Shown: in pieces, positions 17,530 through 27,943 of the stretch | How the letters are laid out: each line of letters opens with the position of its first letter | Numbering within the stretch: position 1 is the first letter of the stretch | Source: Candidatus Planktophila lacus | GTDB taxonomy: Bacteria; Pseudomonadota; Gammaproteobacteria; Steroidobacterales; Steroidobacteraceae | Assembly (NCBI GenBank): GCA_943331345.2 | Contig: CALQLF020000004.1 | Coordinates: forward strand, 1 to 64,000 | Reading direction: 5' to 3' | Length of the DNA stretch: 64,000 nt | Position numbers and translations under genes: made by a program | Notes under the pieces: model-generated | Database searches by the model: none | What the model was told of the DNA's origin: nothing | Seen by the model: only the letters and a program-made list of their open reading frames with translations

Positions 17530-18311
17530 TGTCGCGCGGTCATCCCGGCCAACTATTGCCCGAAGACCATCAGGCCTTGCTATTGCGGTTGCCCGCCGAG
17601 GAACGAGCGGTTTTCGTCGCCCGATGTGATTCGGTAGAACTGCTCACGGGCGAGTGCCTCGCCATCGCCGACCAACCGCTGCGTTACGCCTATTTCCCGT
17701 TGGATGCAGTGTGTTCGTTGCTGTCTACGTCATCGCTGGTGGGTCCCGAAGTCGCGCTGGTTGGAAACGAGGGTTTGGTGGGCGCTACGTTGGTGCTTGG
17801 CGTTGCCGCCGCTCCGTTCACCGCTGTGGTTTCCCTCGGTGGGCGGGCTTTGCGCATCAGTGCACCCCGGTTGTGGCGTGAGTTGGCGGCGTCGGTGCGG
17901 TTCGCACAAGTGGTGCGTCAGTATGTTTGGGTCTTGGCTGCGGACCTGGGGCAGGGCAGCGCCTGTGCCGGAAAACACAGCGTGGAGCAGCGTCTGGCGC
18001 GATGGTTATTGATGGCGAGCGAGCGCAAGCGTAGCCCGGCGTTGGCCGTGACTCACATACAGTTGGCTCGTTTGTTGGGGGTTCGGCGCGCAGGCATCAC
18101 GGATGCCCTTCACCACCTTCAGGGGTTGCAGGCCGTGGTGCAACGACGCGGCGGGGTCCAAGTGGTGGAGTCCGCAGCTCTCGGGCAGGCCGCGTGCGCT
18201 TGCAACACCGCGATGGATGCGCGGTATGAGCAGATTTTTGCCCGAACGTCGCCACCGAGCGACAGGTTGTCGTCATTTATTTTCCATAATAATGACAATT
18301 TCATACGTTAA
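17529..18311 (+). CDS. Crp/Fnr-family transcriptional regulator
   Basis: This 260-residue protein has an N-terminal cyclic-nucleotide-binding-like beta domain (LAIADQPLRYAYFPLDAVCSLLS) and a C-terminal winged helix (THIQLARLLGVRRAGITDALHHLQ). The linking helix HSVEQRLARWLLMASER is typical of a widespread subgroup of Crp-like regulators. I see no cysteine cluster of the FNR iron-sulfur type in the N-terminus. The start ATG overlaps the ATP-grasp stop (TGATG). Being at the end of the exopolysaccharide locus, it may control that locus; its ligand is unknown. The coding end is AT-rich compared with neighbours. Confidence 0.87.
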   Translation: MSRGHPGQLLPEDHQALLLRLPAEERAVFVARCDSVELLTGECLAIADQPLRYAYFPLDAVCSLLSTSSLVGPEVALVGNEGLVGATLVLGVAAAPFTAVVSLGGRALRISAPRLWRELAASVRFAQVVRQYVWVLAADLGQGSACAGKHSVEQRLARWLLMASERKRSPALAVTHIQLARLLGVRRAGITDALHHLQGLQAVVQRRGGVQVVESAALGQAACACNTAMDARYEQIFARTSPPSDRLSSFIFHNNDNFIR

Positions 18312-18372
18312 GTAAAATAAAACATTATGGGCTCGTCGCCCGGGGGATTCTCCACCCCAGCAGCGAACACGT

Positions 18373-18393
18373 AACCAGACAAAGCATCTGGTT
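18373..18393 (+). other. Hairpin in the leader of the haloperoxidase-type gene
   Basis: AACCAGA and TCTGGTT form a perfect 7-bp stem with a 7-base loop. A second stem, CTCCGC (18414-18419) with GCGGAG (18426-18431), follows 20 bases later. Both lie in the 153-base gap before the ATG at 18465. Neither has a T-run, so they could be an operator or leader structure rather than a terminator. Confidence 0.35.
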
Positions 18394-18464
18394 CGGGCGC
18401 GGCAAACCAAGGGCTCCGCTGCAAGGCGGAGAAGAAGTAAAAGACGAGACCACAGGGGCAACCC

Positions 18465-19955
18465 ATGAAGCAATTTCAAGTGACGCGCGTCCTGTTCGCA
18501 GGCGCAATGCTGGCCGCTGCCATGCTGCCCGCTACGGCCAGTGCGCATGCCGATGACGTGCTGGCTCGCGCCAACACCGGCGATACCATCAACGTTGAGT
18601 GGAACGCGGTGATGCTTCAGGCCATCCGCGATACCAAGCCGGGCCCGCCGATGACGGCGCGCGCGATTGCTATCGTGCATACCTGCATCTACGACACCTG
18701 GGCGGCTTACGACGCCAAGGCTTCGGGCACGCAGTTCGGTGGCAACCTGCGGCAGCCGCAAGGCGCCCGCACGGCTGCCAACAAGCGTCAGGCCATCAGC
18801 TACGCCGCGTACATGGCGTTGGCCGATCTCTACCCCTCGCAGAAGGCCAAGTTCGCTGCCAAGCTTGCGGCGCTGGGCTACGACACCTCGGCGTCATCGC
18901 TCGGGGCAACGGGCACCAGCACGCCCAGTGGCGTGGCTAACACCGCGTGCGGTGCCGTGCTGGCCTTCCGTCATGCAGACGGTAGCAACCAGCTCGGAAA
19001 AATGACGGGCAGCAGCGGCGCGGCTTACTCGGATTACACCGGCTACCAGCCGGTGAACACGCCGACGCAGTTGAGGGACCCGAACCGTTGGCAGCCGCTG
19101 GAGGTTCCCAATGCGGCGGGCGTGGTGAGCACGCAGAAGTTCATCACGCCGCACTGGATGAAAGTCGCGCCGTTTGCGCTGACCTCGGCTAACCAATTCC
19201 TGCCGCCGCCGCCTGCCATGGTCGGCTCATCGCGATACCAGCAGCAGGCCAAGGCCGTGCTGGACATCAGTGCGAATCTCACCGATCGGCAGAAGGTCAT
19301 CGCCGAATACTGGGCGGACGGTCCGTCCTCCGAGTTGCCCCCAGGCCACTGGACGCTGTTCGCCACGTTCGTGTCGCGCCGTGATGGCCACACCATGGAC
19401 CAAGACAGCAAGATGTTCTTCGCGCTAGGCAACTCCTTGCTGGATGCCAGCATCGCTTGCTGGAGCGCCAAGGTGGTGTACGACTCAGCGCGTCCGGTCA
19501 CCACTATTCGTTACCTGTTCAGCGGCCAACCCGTGCGTGCCTGGAATGGCCCCGGGCAGAACGGCGTGCTCATCGACGGTGCCGATTGGAAGCCTTATCA
19601 GCCGCTTACCTTCCCGACGCCGCCGTTCGCCGAATACACCTCGGGCCACAGCACTTTTAGCCGTGCCGCTGCCACCGTGCTGCGTAACTTTACTGGGAGC
19701 GACCGTTTCGGTTACTCCGCCACCATCGTGGCGGGCAGTTCGCCGGTGGAACCGGGCGTGGTGCCTGCGCAGGACCTGACCCTCTCCTGGAAGACCTTCC
19801 GGGATGCCGCAGACGAGGCGGGCATGTCGCGCCGCTATGGCGGCATCCACTTCGAGGACGGTGACCTCGTCGCTCGCAAGATGGGCGCGCAGATCGGCGA
19901 GCAGGTCTGGCACAAGGCAGAACAGCTTTTTGGTGACAATTCCGACGATCGGTAG
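18465..19955 (+). CDS. Secreted vanadium-dependent haloperoxidase / PAP2-type protein
   Basis: This 496-residue protein has a Sec signal peptide (VLFAGAMLAAAMLPATASAHA, cleavage near residue 29). The C-terminal half contains the vanadate/phosphate pocket of the vanadium haloperoxidase-PAP2 superfamily: KVVYDSARPVT (Lys, Arg), EYTSGHSTFS (Ser-Gly-His) and RRYGGIHFEDGD (Arg, His). The N-terminal motif NVEWNAVMLQAIRDTKPGPP with RAIAIVHTCIYDTWAAYD is typical of bacterial vanadium haloperoxidase-like proteins. It would act in the periplasm, oxidising halides with peroxide, or as a phosphatase; sequence cannot decide. It stands alone between the exopolysaccharide locus and the tRNA. Confidence 0.85.
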   Translation: MKQFQVTRVLFAGAMLAAAMLPATASAHADDVLARANTGDTINVEWNAVMLQAIRDTKPGPPMTARAIAIVHTCIYDTWAAYDAKASGTQFGGNLRQPQGARTAANKRQAISYAAYMALADLYPSQKAKFAAKLAALGYDTSASSLGATGTSTPSGVANTACGAVLAFRHADGSNQLGKMTGSSGAAYSDYTGYQPVNTPTQLRDPNRWQPLEVPNAAGVVSTQKFITPHWMKVAPFALTSANQFLPPPPAMVGSSRYQQQAKAVLDISANLTDRQKVIAEYWADGPSSELPPGHWTLFATFVSRRDGHTMDQDSKMFFALGNSLLDASIACWSAKVVYDSARPVTTIRYLFSGQPVRAWNGPGQNGVLIDGADWKPYQPLTFPTPPFAEYTSGHSTFSRAAATVLRNFTGSDRFGYSATIVAGSSPVEPGVVPAQDLTLSWKTFRDAADEAGMSRRYGGIHFEDGDLVARKMGAQIGEQVWHKAEQLFGDNSDDR

Positions 19956-20045
19956 ACCAATACCGGCACGGAAAACAGTATCGGGGGTTCCCTTGGCCCC
20001 GATCCTGCGGTAGGATTATTGGCTCAGCGGTAAACGCTGCGCTGT

Positions 20046-20122
20046 GCGCCCGTAGCTCAGTTGGATAGAGTACCTGGCTACGAACCAGGTGGTCGGAGGT
20101 TCGAATCCTTCCGGGCGCGCCA
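20046..20122 (+). tRNA. tRNA-Arg (anticodon ACG)
   Basis: A 77-base cloverleaf. The acceptor arms GCGCCCG (20046-20052) and CGGGCGC (20112-20118) pair perfectly. The anticodon stem CCTGG/CCAGG encloses CTACGAA, giving anticodon ACG (20080-20082). The T-arm has GGTTCGAATCC and the CCA tail is encoded (20120-20122). ACG is read as ICG after deamination, decoding CGU/CGC/CGA. Confidence 0.97.
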
Positions 20123-20134
20123 ATCCTGTTCCGC

Positions 20135-20177
20135 AACCCCCTGGTCAGCATTTCTGGTCAGGGGGTTTCCTTTTTTT
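20135..20177 (+). terminator. Rho-independent terminator after tRNA-Arg
   Basis: AACCCCCTG (20135-20143) pairs with CAGGGGGTT (20159-20167), a 9-bp stem, followed by a T-rich tail ending in seven T. Confidence 0.88.
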
Positions 20178-20252
20178 GGGCCGCGGAGCCGTTGTTTGGC
20201 GTGCGTAAAAGCCACGCCTCCACCGCTTCTGCATTCGCGCTAAGCTAAGACC

Positions 20253-20690
20253 ATGGTAGGTAGATTATTTTTGCCGTTGCTGGCGAGCCTGCTGTTGGCC
20301 ATGCAAGGAGTGTCGGCGGCGGCTATGCCGGTAGCACTGCCGCCTGTCGTGGACGCGCAGGTCGTTGCTCATGCTGTCGTTCAGGCTGTCGTTCAGGCTG
20401 TCGTTCAGGCCGTCGTTCCGGTCGTCGACCACACCACTGCGGAGGACACCCTCTCGGAATGCCACCGCGCGGCGTCACACACGGCCAATCCGGCCGTGGA
20501 TAGTTCCAGTTCGGTTCCCGGTAACGCCAGTTGTGGCTGCGACTGCCTCCATGCCATCGCTTTGCCAGTAGCGGCCTTGCCTGCGCTGCGGCCAGTGCTT
20601 ATTCGTTTCGCGGTGGTGGTGCCATCGCTCGCGGGGCCAGTCGTCAATCTCTCGCGGGAACTTCGCCCGCCCATCCCCGCCCAAGGCTGA
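20253..20690 (+). CDS. CopL-like small secreted metal-binding protein
   Basis: This 145-residue protein has a signal peptide (LFLPLLASLLLAMQGVSAAA). The middle is a Val/Ala/Gln repeat, then a Cys/His region (ECHRAASHT; ASCGCDCLHAIALP) and a C-terminus ending RPPIPAQG. The CGCDC-H pattern and the RPPI tail resemble CopL proteins that precede copper-resistance genes in Xanthomonas (family knowledge). It lies upstream of a TolC-like gene and a multicopper oxidase on the same strand, which supports a copper role. A 12-base unit is repeated in the coding sequence (see separate entry). Function as a regulator or periplasmic copper binder is inferred. Confidence 0.6.
   Translation: MVGRLFLPLLASLLLAMQGVSAAAMPVALPPVVDAQVVAHAVVQAVVQAVVQAVVPVVDHTTAEDTLSECHRAASHTANPAVDSSSSVPGNASCGCDCLHAIALPVAALPALRPVLIRFAVVVPSLAGPVVNLSRELRPPIPAQG
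20373..20420 (+). repeat. 12-bp coding tandem repeat in the CopL-like gene
   Basis: Three exact copies of GCTGTCGTTCAG (20373-20384, 20385-20396, 20397-20408) and a degenerate fourth encode repeats of Ala-Val-Val-Gln. Copy number may vary by slippage. Confidence 0.85.
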
Positions 20691-20779
20691 AGTAGCAAGC
20701 ACCCCGCGGCAGTACCCACGGGGTTGGCATGCGTTTTGGTTTCGCGGTACCCCAGGTGCGGCCGCGTTTGGAGCGAAGC

Positions 20780-22141
20780 ATGAAATTTCCTCTTTATGCA
20801 AAGCGTCGCACGCCAGTTGCTTGGCTGGCGCTGACTTTGCTCGGGTCGCTAGGCCTAGCGGGTTGCGCCAGCGTGGCCCCGCGTGAACTGGCGGTGCGCG
20901 CGCAGTTGCCGGCGCAGGCTGTTTGGGCCGCGAGTGCCTGGGGTGGCGCTACGCCAACCGCCCCTGAGGGCCCCGCCGACGATACCCTGACCGCCGATAC
21001 CGCCGTACGCATGGCGTTCACCAGCAGTCCGCATGCCCGGTCTCTGCGCGCGGCGTTTCTCGCCGAGGTGTCGGCCATTGATGCGGCGGCGGCGCCGGGT
21101 GGGCTGCATTTTTCCTGGGCGCGCCTGCGGCCGGCGGATGGTCTGGCCAAACTGGCGCTGGCCCTAAGCGTGCCGCTGGAAGAATGGCTCACGCTCCCGG
21201 GCCGACAACGGCAGGCTTACTGGTCGCGGGCCGCAGCAGCGCAGCGGGCCGCTTTCGCCACGCTGCAATTGGAACGCCATGTCCGTGAGGCTTGGGCTAC
21301 CGCGGTAGCAGCGCAGCGCCGTGCTGCGCTGCTGGCCCGTGCGGCTGAAACCGCAGAGCTGTCAGCCGAACTGGCAACTCGTTACCGGGACGCCGGGAAC
21401 TTGCCGCCGCACGACTGGAATGAACAGCAGCAGGGGGCCGCCGTCGCTTTGACAGCGGCGGCGGAAGCAGGTGTTGCCGCTGCGGAGTCGCGCACGGCGC
21501 TTGCCAATCTACTGGGTGTGCCCAGCACCGACCCGCGGTTGGTCTTGCCACAGGCCTTGCCGTCGCCGCCTGCCATGGAGTCCGCCGATAACGCTCCCGA
21601 TGCGGCGGCGCTCACGGCTGCCTTGAGCCACCGTCTGGATTTGCTGGCAGCGCGTAGTGAAGCGATGGCCCAGCAAGTACATGCGCGGAGCCGCAGCGTC
21701 TGGTCTCGTGTGCCTGCCGTCGCAGCCGGCGTGGAGCGCGAGCGTGAAACCGATGGAACTCGCCTGACGGGGCCATCGATTGACGCGACGTGGTCACCAG
21801 CCGGCAGCGCGGAGGCACGGGGTGTGGCAGCACAGGCCGAATTGGCTGATGCCAATGCCGCCACGCTGGCAGTGGAAGTGGCCAACGAAGTGCGTTTGCG
21901 CGCGCTGGCCTACCGGCGTGCGTTGGATCTCGATGGTCTGCTGGGAACCCATTTGACGCAGTTGCAGGCCGCCAGTGTCACCGCTGCACAACAGCAGCAG
22001 GCATTCATGCTGGCGGGTCCCTTCGACCTGCTGGAGAAGCGCCGGGTAATGGACGAATTGTTTGCCAATGCCGAACAACAGCGTCTGGTCGCATGGTTGG
22101 CCTGGTACGCCTGGCAACAAGCTTCAGGAGTCGCGCTATGA
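20780..22141 (+). CDS. TolC-family outer-membrane efflux lipoprotein
   Basis: This 453-residue protein starts with a lipoprotein signal (LTLLGSLGLAGC; Cys near residue 23). The rest is Ala-rich helical, as in the outer-membrane efflux protein (OEP/TolC) family, with two repeated coiled regions (about 150-240 and 350-440). The start ATG has GGAG six bases upstream. It overlaps the multicopper oxidase start by ATGA, so the two are made together. Known relatives are the outer-membrane partners of heavy-metal RND pumps, yet no RND or membrane-fusion gene is nearby in the window. Its role in copper tolerance is inferred from context. Confidence 0.8.
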   Translation: MKFPLYAKRRTPVAWLALTLLGSLGLAGCASVAPRELAVRAQLPAQAVWAASAWGGATPTAPEGPADDTLTADTAVRMAFTSSPHARSLRAAFLAEVSAIDAAAAPGGLHFSWARLRPADGLAKLALALSVPLEEWLTLPGRQRQAYWSRAAAAQRAAFATLQLERHVREAWATAVAAQRRAALLARAAETAELSAELATRYRDAGNLPPHDWNEQQQGAAVALTAAAEAGVAAAESRTALANLLGVPSTDPRLVLPQALPSPPAMESADNAPDAAALTAALSHRLDLLAARSEAMAQQVHARSRSVWSRVPAVAAGVERERETDGTRLTGPSIDATWSPAGSAEARGVAAQAELADANAATLAVEVANEVRLRALAYRRALDLDGLLGTHLTQLQAASVTAAQQQQAFMLAGPFDLLEKRRVMDELFANAEQQRLVAWLAWYAWQQASGVAL

Positions 22142-23457
22142 AACTTTCCCGACGCCAACTGCTGCAAGGGGGTGGAGCTGCGCTCGCTGGTGTGGTGGCC
22201 ACGCAGGCCAGCGTTGCTGCGGCCCCTTCGCCGCATCCATTAGAGAACTTTCCCGACCCATTGGCACCTGCGGCTCGCAAGGCAGGACAGGCGCCGGTCA
22301 CTACGCTTAACGGTCGCAGTCTGCCGGCGCGCTGGCGCGATGGCGCCCGCGAGTTTCATCTGGTGGCCGAAGAAATCGAGCATGACTTCGCACCCGGACA
22401 AGCCGGTATTACGCGCATCAAGGCTTGGGGCTACAACGGCACCACGCCTGGCCCAACGCTTGAGGCGGTAGAAGGCGAACGGGTGCGTATCTACCTCACC
22501 AACCGTCTACCGGAGCACACCAGTATTCACTGGCACGGCTTGTTGTTGCCGGCGGGCATGGACGGCGTGAGCGGCCTGACGCAGCCGCCTATTCCGCCCG
22601 GCGAAACCTGGGTCTACGAGTTCGAACTGCGCAACCACGGCACGTTCTTCTACCACCCGCATGCGGACGAACTGCTACAGGTCGCCACGGGGATGATGGG
22701 CCTGTTCATCGTGCATCCCCGCGGCGGCGAGGACCGCGTGGACCGTGACTTCGCCATGCTGCTGCACAACTGGTCCGTGCATCCGGGCACGTACCGTCCG
22801 GATCCGTCCGTGATGACTGACTTCAATCTGTGGACTTTCAATTCCACGGTGTTCCCTGCCATCGAACCCATGTTGGTGAAGCGCGGTGAACGGGTACGCA
22901 TCCGTATCGGCAATTTGTCCATGCACGACCATCCTATGCATCTGCATGGATTTCGCTTTTACGTGACAGGTGGCGATGGCGGCCGTTGGCCGCGCCACAC
23001 TTGGCACCCCGAAGTGACTGCGTTGGTAGCGGTAGGGCAGACGCGCGACTTGGAATTCGTGGCGGACGTGAATGGTGACTGGGCCTTCCACTGCCACAAG
23101 GCGCACCACACCATGAACGCCATGGGGCATGACATTCCCAATCCGCTGGGTGTGAAACAGCAAGATTTGGCGGAACGGATTCGCGAAGTGTTGCCTGGTT
23201 ACATGGCGATGGGTGAGCACGGTATGGCGGAGCACCAAGTGCACACCGACATGGGCCACATGGAAGGGCCGGAAAACACCATGCCCATGATGATGGGCGA
23301 GGGCCCCTTCGGGAAACTGGAAATGGGCGGCATGTTTACCGTGGTGAAGGTGCGCGATGACCTACCGAAAGATGGCAGCGACCCCGGGTGGTACCAACAC
23401 CCAAAGGGGACGCAGGTGCGTCGGGTTAGCCAAGACCCGTCGTTTCGCCTGAAGTGA
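22138..23457 (+). CDS. Tat-exported multicopper oxidase (CopA/CueO-like)
   Basis: This 439-residue protein has a twin-arginine signal (SRRQLLQGG at residues 4-12). The four copper-binding motifs of multicopper oxidases are present: [23 protein letters not shown] and [12 protein letters not shown] (type 1 Cys flanked by His, with an axial Met). A Met/His-rich tail follows ([25 protein letters not shown]), typical of Cu(I)-oxidising members. It would oxidise Cu(I) to Cu(II) in the periplasm. An AGGAG Shine-Dalgarno precedes the ATG by 7 bases. At about 440 residues it is shorter than classic CopA. The 3' end overlaps convergent yceH by 32 bases. Confidence 0.92.
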   Translation: MKLSRRQLLQGGGAALAGVVATQASVAAAPSPHPLENFPDPLAPAARKAGQAPVTTLNGRSLPARWRDGAREFHLVAEEIEHDFAPGQAGITRIKAWGYNGTTPGPTLEAVEGERVRIYLTNRLPEHTSIHWHGLLLPAGMDGVSGLTQPPIPPGETWVYEFELRNHGTFFYHPHADELLQVATGMMGLFIVHPRGGEDRVDRDFAMLLHNWSVHPGTYRPDPSVMTDFNLWTFNSTVFPAIEPMLVKRGERVRIRIGNLSMHDHPMHLHGFRFYVTGGDGGRWPRHTWHPEVTALVAVGQTRDLEFVADVNGDWAFHCHKAHHTMNAMGHDIPNPLGVKQQDLAERIREVLPGYMAMGEHGMAEHQVHTDMGHMEGPENTMPMMMGEGPFGKLEMGGMFTVVKVRDDLPKDGSDPGWYQHPKGTQVRRVSQDPSFRLK

Positions 23458-24157
23458 CTTCCAGCGCCGCGAGGCGCGCCTCGAGACGCGCCAAACGCGC
23501 CTCCAGACTTGCTTCCAGTTCGCCCATTCTTTCTAGCAACACGGTTGTTTGGGCCATGGCATCCGCGCCGCGCGCAGGGACGGCACCGCCGTGTACGGCA
23601 ACGGGCGCTGGGTCGCCGTTGGCTGCAGCGGCCGCTACCGCTTCGGCATCGTCTCCGAGCAGGTGCGCCCAACGGGCCTCGCGCGCACCGGGTGCGCGGG
23701 GTAGGCGAACTACCAAGGGTCTTTCCTCGCGCGCCGCCAAGCTGTCGAGGGCCTCTTGAACGTCTTCGAGGCCTGCAAACGGGTGAAGCCGATGGCCATG
23801 GGCGCGTAGTTCACCGGGCGTTTGCGGGCCGCGCAGTAGTAATTCGCAGACGATGGCTCGTTCTGCCGCCGTGAACTGCAGTGAACCAAATTCAGTGTTG
23901 CAGAACAACTGTTTGTACTTGGGAACGCGGCTGCCGAAACCGCTACGTTCGAGAACCAGGCGCTGTTTCGCTAACCGGTCTACCACGGCTTGGATTTCAG
24001 TCTCGGCGAGGTTCAGCACGGGCTCCCGGTTGGTCTTCTGGTTGCAACCGGCCGTCAGGGCGTTCACCGATAGTGGATACTGGTCGGGTGTGGTGGTTTC
24101 TTTTTCCAGCAGCACGCCAATAACTCTGGCTTCGCCCGTATCGAGTGCCACTTTCAT
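23426..24157 (-). CDS. yceH: YceH-family (DUF480) protein
   Basis: This 243-residue protein matches the YceH family: it begins with [11 protein letters not shown], followed by [24 protein letters not shown] and [11 protein letters not shown], the two winged-helix-like repeats. The C-terminal 70 residues add an Ala-rich segment and a coiled coil ([22 protein letters not shown]). The molecular role of the family is not established; members are cytoplasmic. Convergent overlap of 32 bases with the multicopper oxidase affects only the last residues of each. Confidence 0.92.
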   Translation of the reverse strand: MKVALDTGEARVIGVLLEKETTTPDQYPLSVNALTAGCNQKTNREPVLNLAETEIQAVVDRLAKQRLVLERSGFGSRVPKYKQLFCNTEFGSLQFTAAERAIVCELLLRGPQTPGELRAHGHRLHPFAGLEDVQEALDSLAAREERPLVVRLPRAPGAREARWAHLLGDDAEAVAAAAANGDPAPVAVHGGAVPARGADAMAQTTVLLERMGELEASLEARLARLEARLAALEVTSGETTGLG

Positions 24158-24283
24158 GTTTTCGCATCCCTTTGCTTGCGGCAGACCCGCACACCCCGTA
24201 GTTTACCGCTCCGCCAGTATCCGCCGCTGCGGTTCCCGCACCTGGCGTGACGCTGCGCACACACTTCATTTCTGGACCCAAGC

Positions 24284-26146
<1,863 letters not shown>

Positions 26147-26326
26147 GAGTCCCGGCTGTCGCGACGGATACGACTGACCGTCAGCCAGATGAACCCGCTG
26201 ATGACGCCGATAAGCACCGCCATCAGCACCGCCAACCACCAGTGGAAGCGCCACGCTTCCTGCAAGCCGAAGACGACTCCGATGGGAGTGGTAATAAGCA
26301 ATAACGGTTTGGCTATACGCATCGGT

Positions 26327-27943
26327 TTACTGTGCTCCGTACAAAGCGGCGTCGCGCGCCGTGGTGGGTAGGAATTGTGGTGCTTGCGCAGCATGGGTGG
26401 CTTGTTCGAAGGCATAGGCCAACTGCAGTAGGCCCGCTTCGGCCCACGGCTGGCCAATGAACGACAAGCCCAGTGGCAGGCCATCGCTGAAGGCCATGGG
26501 TAGCGTCAAGGAAGGCCAACCGGCAACGGCAGCAGGTTGGCTGCTGGAGACGCGGACATGGTCGCTGAGGACGGCGTCGGTCTTCCAGGCCGGTGCGTTG
26601 GTGGGTGCCACCAGCGCATCCAAATGTTCGGCGGTGAAGAGTTCGCGCAACCGGGTTTGCGTGGCATCCCGGCCTGCATGCAGCGCTTCCAGATAAGCGC
26701 TGTCCGTCAGTGGGCCTTGTTTGGCGGCCAATTGAAACAGTTCTTGTTCGAAGACCGGCATCGTCGTCGCGCGATGGGCTTCGTTCCAGACAATGAGTTC
26801 CGCCAGCGTGTCGCGGTCCGCCGGCGCGCCGTTGGCTTGCAGCCAGCCCTCCAGATCATGCTTGAATTCGTAGAGCAACACGGCGAACTCCGCGTCGCCT
26901 GTTTTTTCCATCGCTTGTGCTGCGCGGCTTTTGCCGCCCAGCGTTACTTCCACGACGGTGGCGCCTTGTTCACGCAGTTTTGCGAGCGCCGCCGTATAGG
27001 CAGCCTCGACGGCATCATTGCTGCCGGCGCCGCCATAGTCGCGTAGCGCCCCAATCCGCTTGCCGCGCAGCGTGGCGGTAGCGAGCGCGGCGGTGTAATC
27101 CACGCTGCCACCGTCCACTCGCGGCGCTTGCATCACATTCAGCAGCAAGGCCGCGTCGTGCACCGTACGCGTCATGGGGCCGGCCGTATCTTGGCTATGC
27201 GCGATGGGAATGATGCCGGTCCCTTCAATCAACCCCACGGTAGGCTTCAGGCCCACGAGGCCATTCAAGCCGGAAGGGCAGATGATGGAACCATCAGTTT
27301 CGGATCCGACACCGAGCGGTGCGAAGCCAGCAGCAATGGCGACGCCTGTGCCACTCGAAGAGCCGCAGGGGTTGCGGTCCAGTGCATAGGGGTTACGGGT
27401 TTGGCCACCCACACTGCTCCAGCCACTAACGCTATGCGTGCTGCGAAAATTCGCCCATTCGCTCAGGTTGGTTTTGCCGAGGATGATGGCGCCTGCGGCG
27501 CGAAGACGGGCTACGAAAGGCGCGTCGTTGCTGGTCTTGAAGTCCGCCAGCGCCAGCGAACCGGCATGCGTTGGCAGGCCATCAGCGGTGGCGATGTTGG
27601 CTTTTAGTAGTACGGGAACGCCATGCAAGGGGCCACGCAGGTGGCCATTGCGGCGTTCGTTATCCAGTTGCCGCGCCTCCTCGACTGCAGTGGCGTTCAG
27701 ATGCACCACGGCATTCAAATGCGGGCCGGCATCGTCAAGCAGGGCGATGCGTTGCAGCAAGCGCTGCACTTCGGCTTCGCTCGTGGTTTGCCCGGCCGCC
27801 AGTTGCTTCAGTAGCACGGTGGCACCGCAGGTGGCTGCAGTGCACTCGCTATCGCTGGCTGCAGCGGCCGTAGCCGGTAACCAGAGGCTCCCGAGCCATA
27901 GGGCAAGGACGATGCGTAAGCCGTGTGGGTAGGGTCGAGTCAT
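26327..27943 (-). CDS. Secreted amidase-signature hydrolase
   Basis: This 538-residue protein has a Sec signal peptide (IVLALWLGSLWLPATAAAA). The amidase-signature Ser-cisSer-Lys triad is readable: Lys in VPVLLKANIAT (about 110), cis-Ser in NPCGSSSGTG (about 185), and nucleophile Ser in ETDGSIICPSG (about 208). It is longer than GatA because of the leader, and being exported it is not the tRNA amidotransferase. It hydrolyses amide bonds, substrate unknown. A GGAG nine bases upstream supports the ATG. It overlaps the Nudix gene stop by ATGA. Confidence 0.9.
   Translation of the reverse strand: MTRPYPHGLRIVLALWLGSLWLPATAAAASDSECTAATCGATVLLKQLAAGQTTSEAEVQRLLQRIALLDDAGPHLNAVVHLNATAVEEARQLDNERRNGHLRGPLHGVPVLLKANIATADGLPTHAGSLALADFKTSNDAPFVARLRAAGAIILGKTNLSEWANFRSTHSVSGWSSVGGQTRNPYALDRNPCGSSSGTGVAIAAGFAPLGVGSETDGSIICPSGLNGLVGLKPTVGLIEGTGIIPIAHSQDTAGPMTRTVHDAALLLNVMQAPRVDGGSVDYTAALATATLRGKRIGALRDYGGAGSNDAVEAAYTAALAKLREQGATVVEVTLGGKSRAAQAMEKTGDAEFAVLLYEFKHDLEGWLQANGAPADRDTLAELIVWNEAHRATTMPVFEQELFQLAAKQGPLTDSAYLEALHAGRDATQTRLRELFTAEHLDALVAPTNAPAWKTDAVLSDHVRVSSSQPAAVAGWPSLTLPMAFSDGLPLGLSFIGQPWAEAGLLQLAYAFEQATHAAQAPQFLPTTARDAALYGAQ

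Noticed and set aside
2602-18311. An exosortase/PEP-CTERM role for the polysaccharide locus
   Set aside because: EpsF/EpsG-like genes often accompany exosortases, but no multi-span exosortase with its Cys/Arg/His motif nor a PEP-CTERM tail was found in the window.
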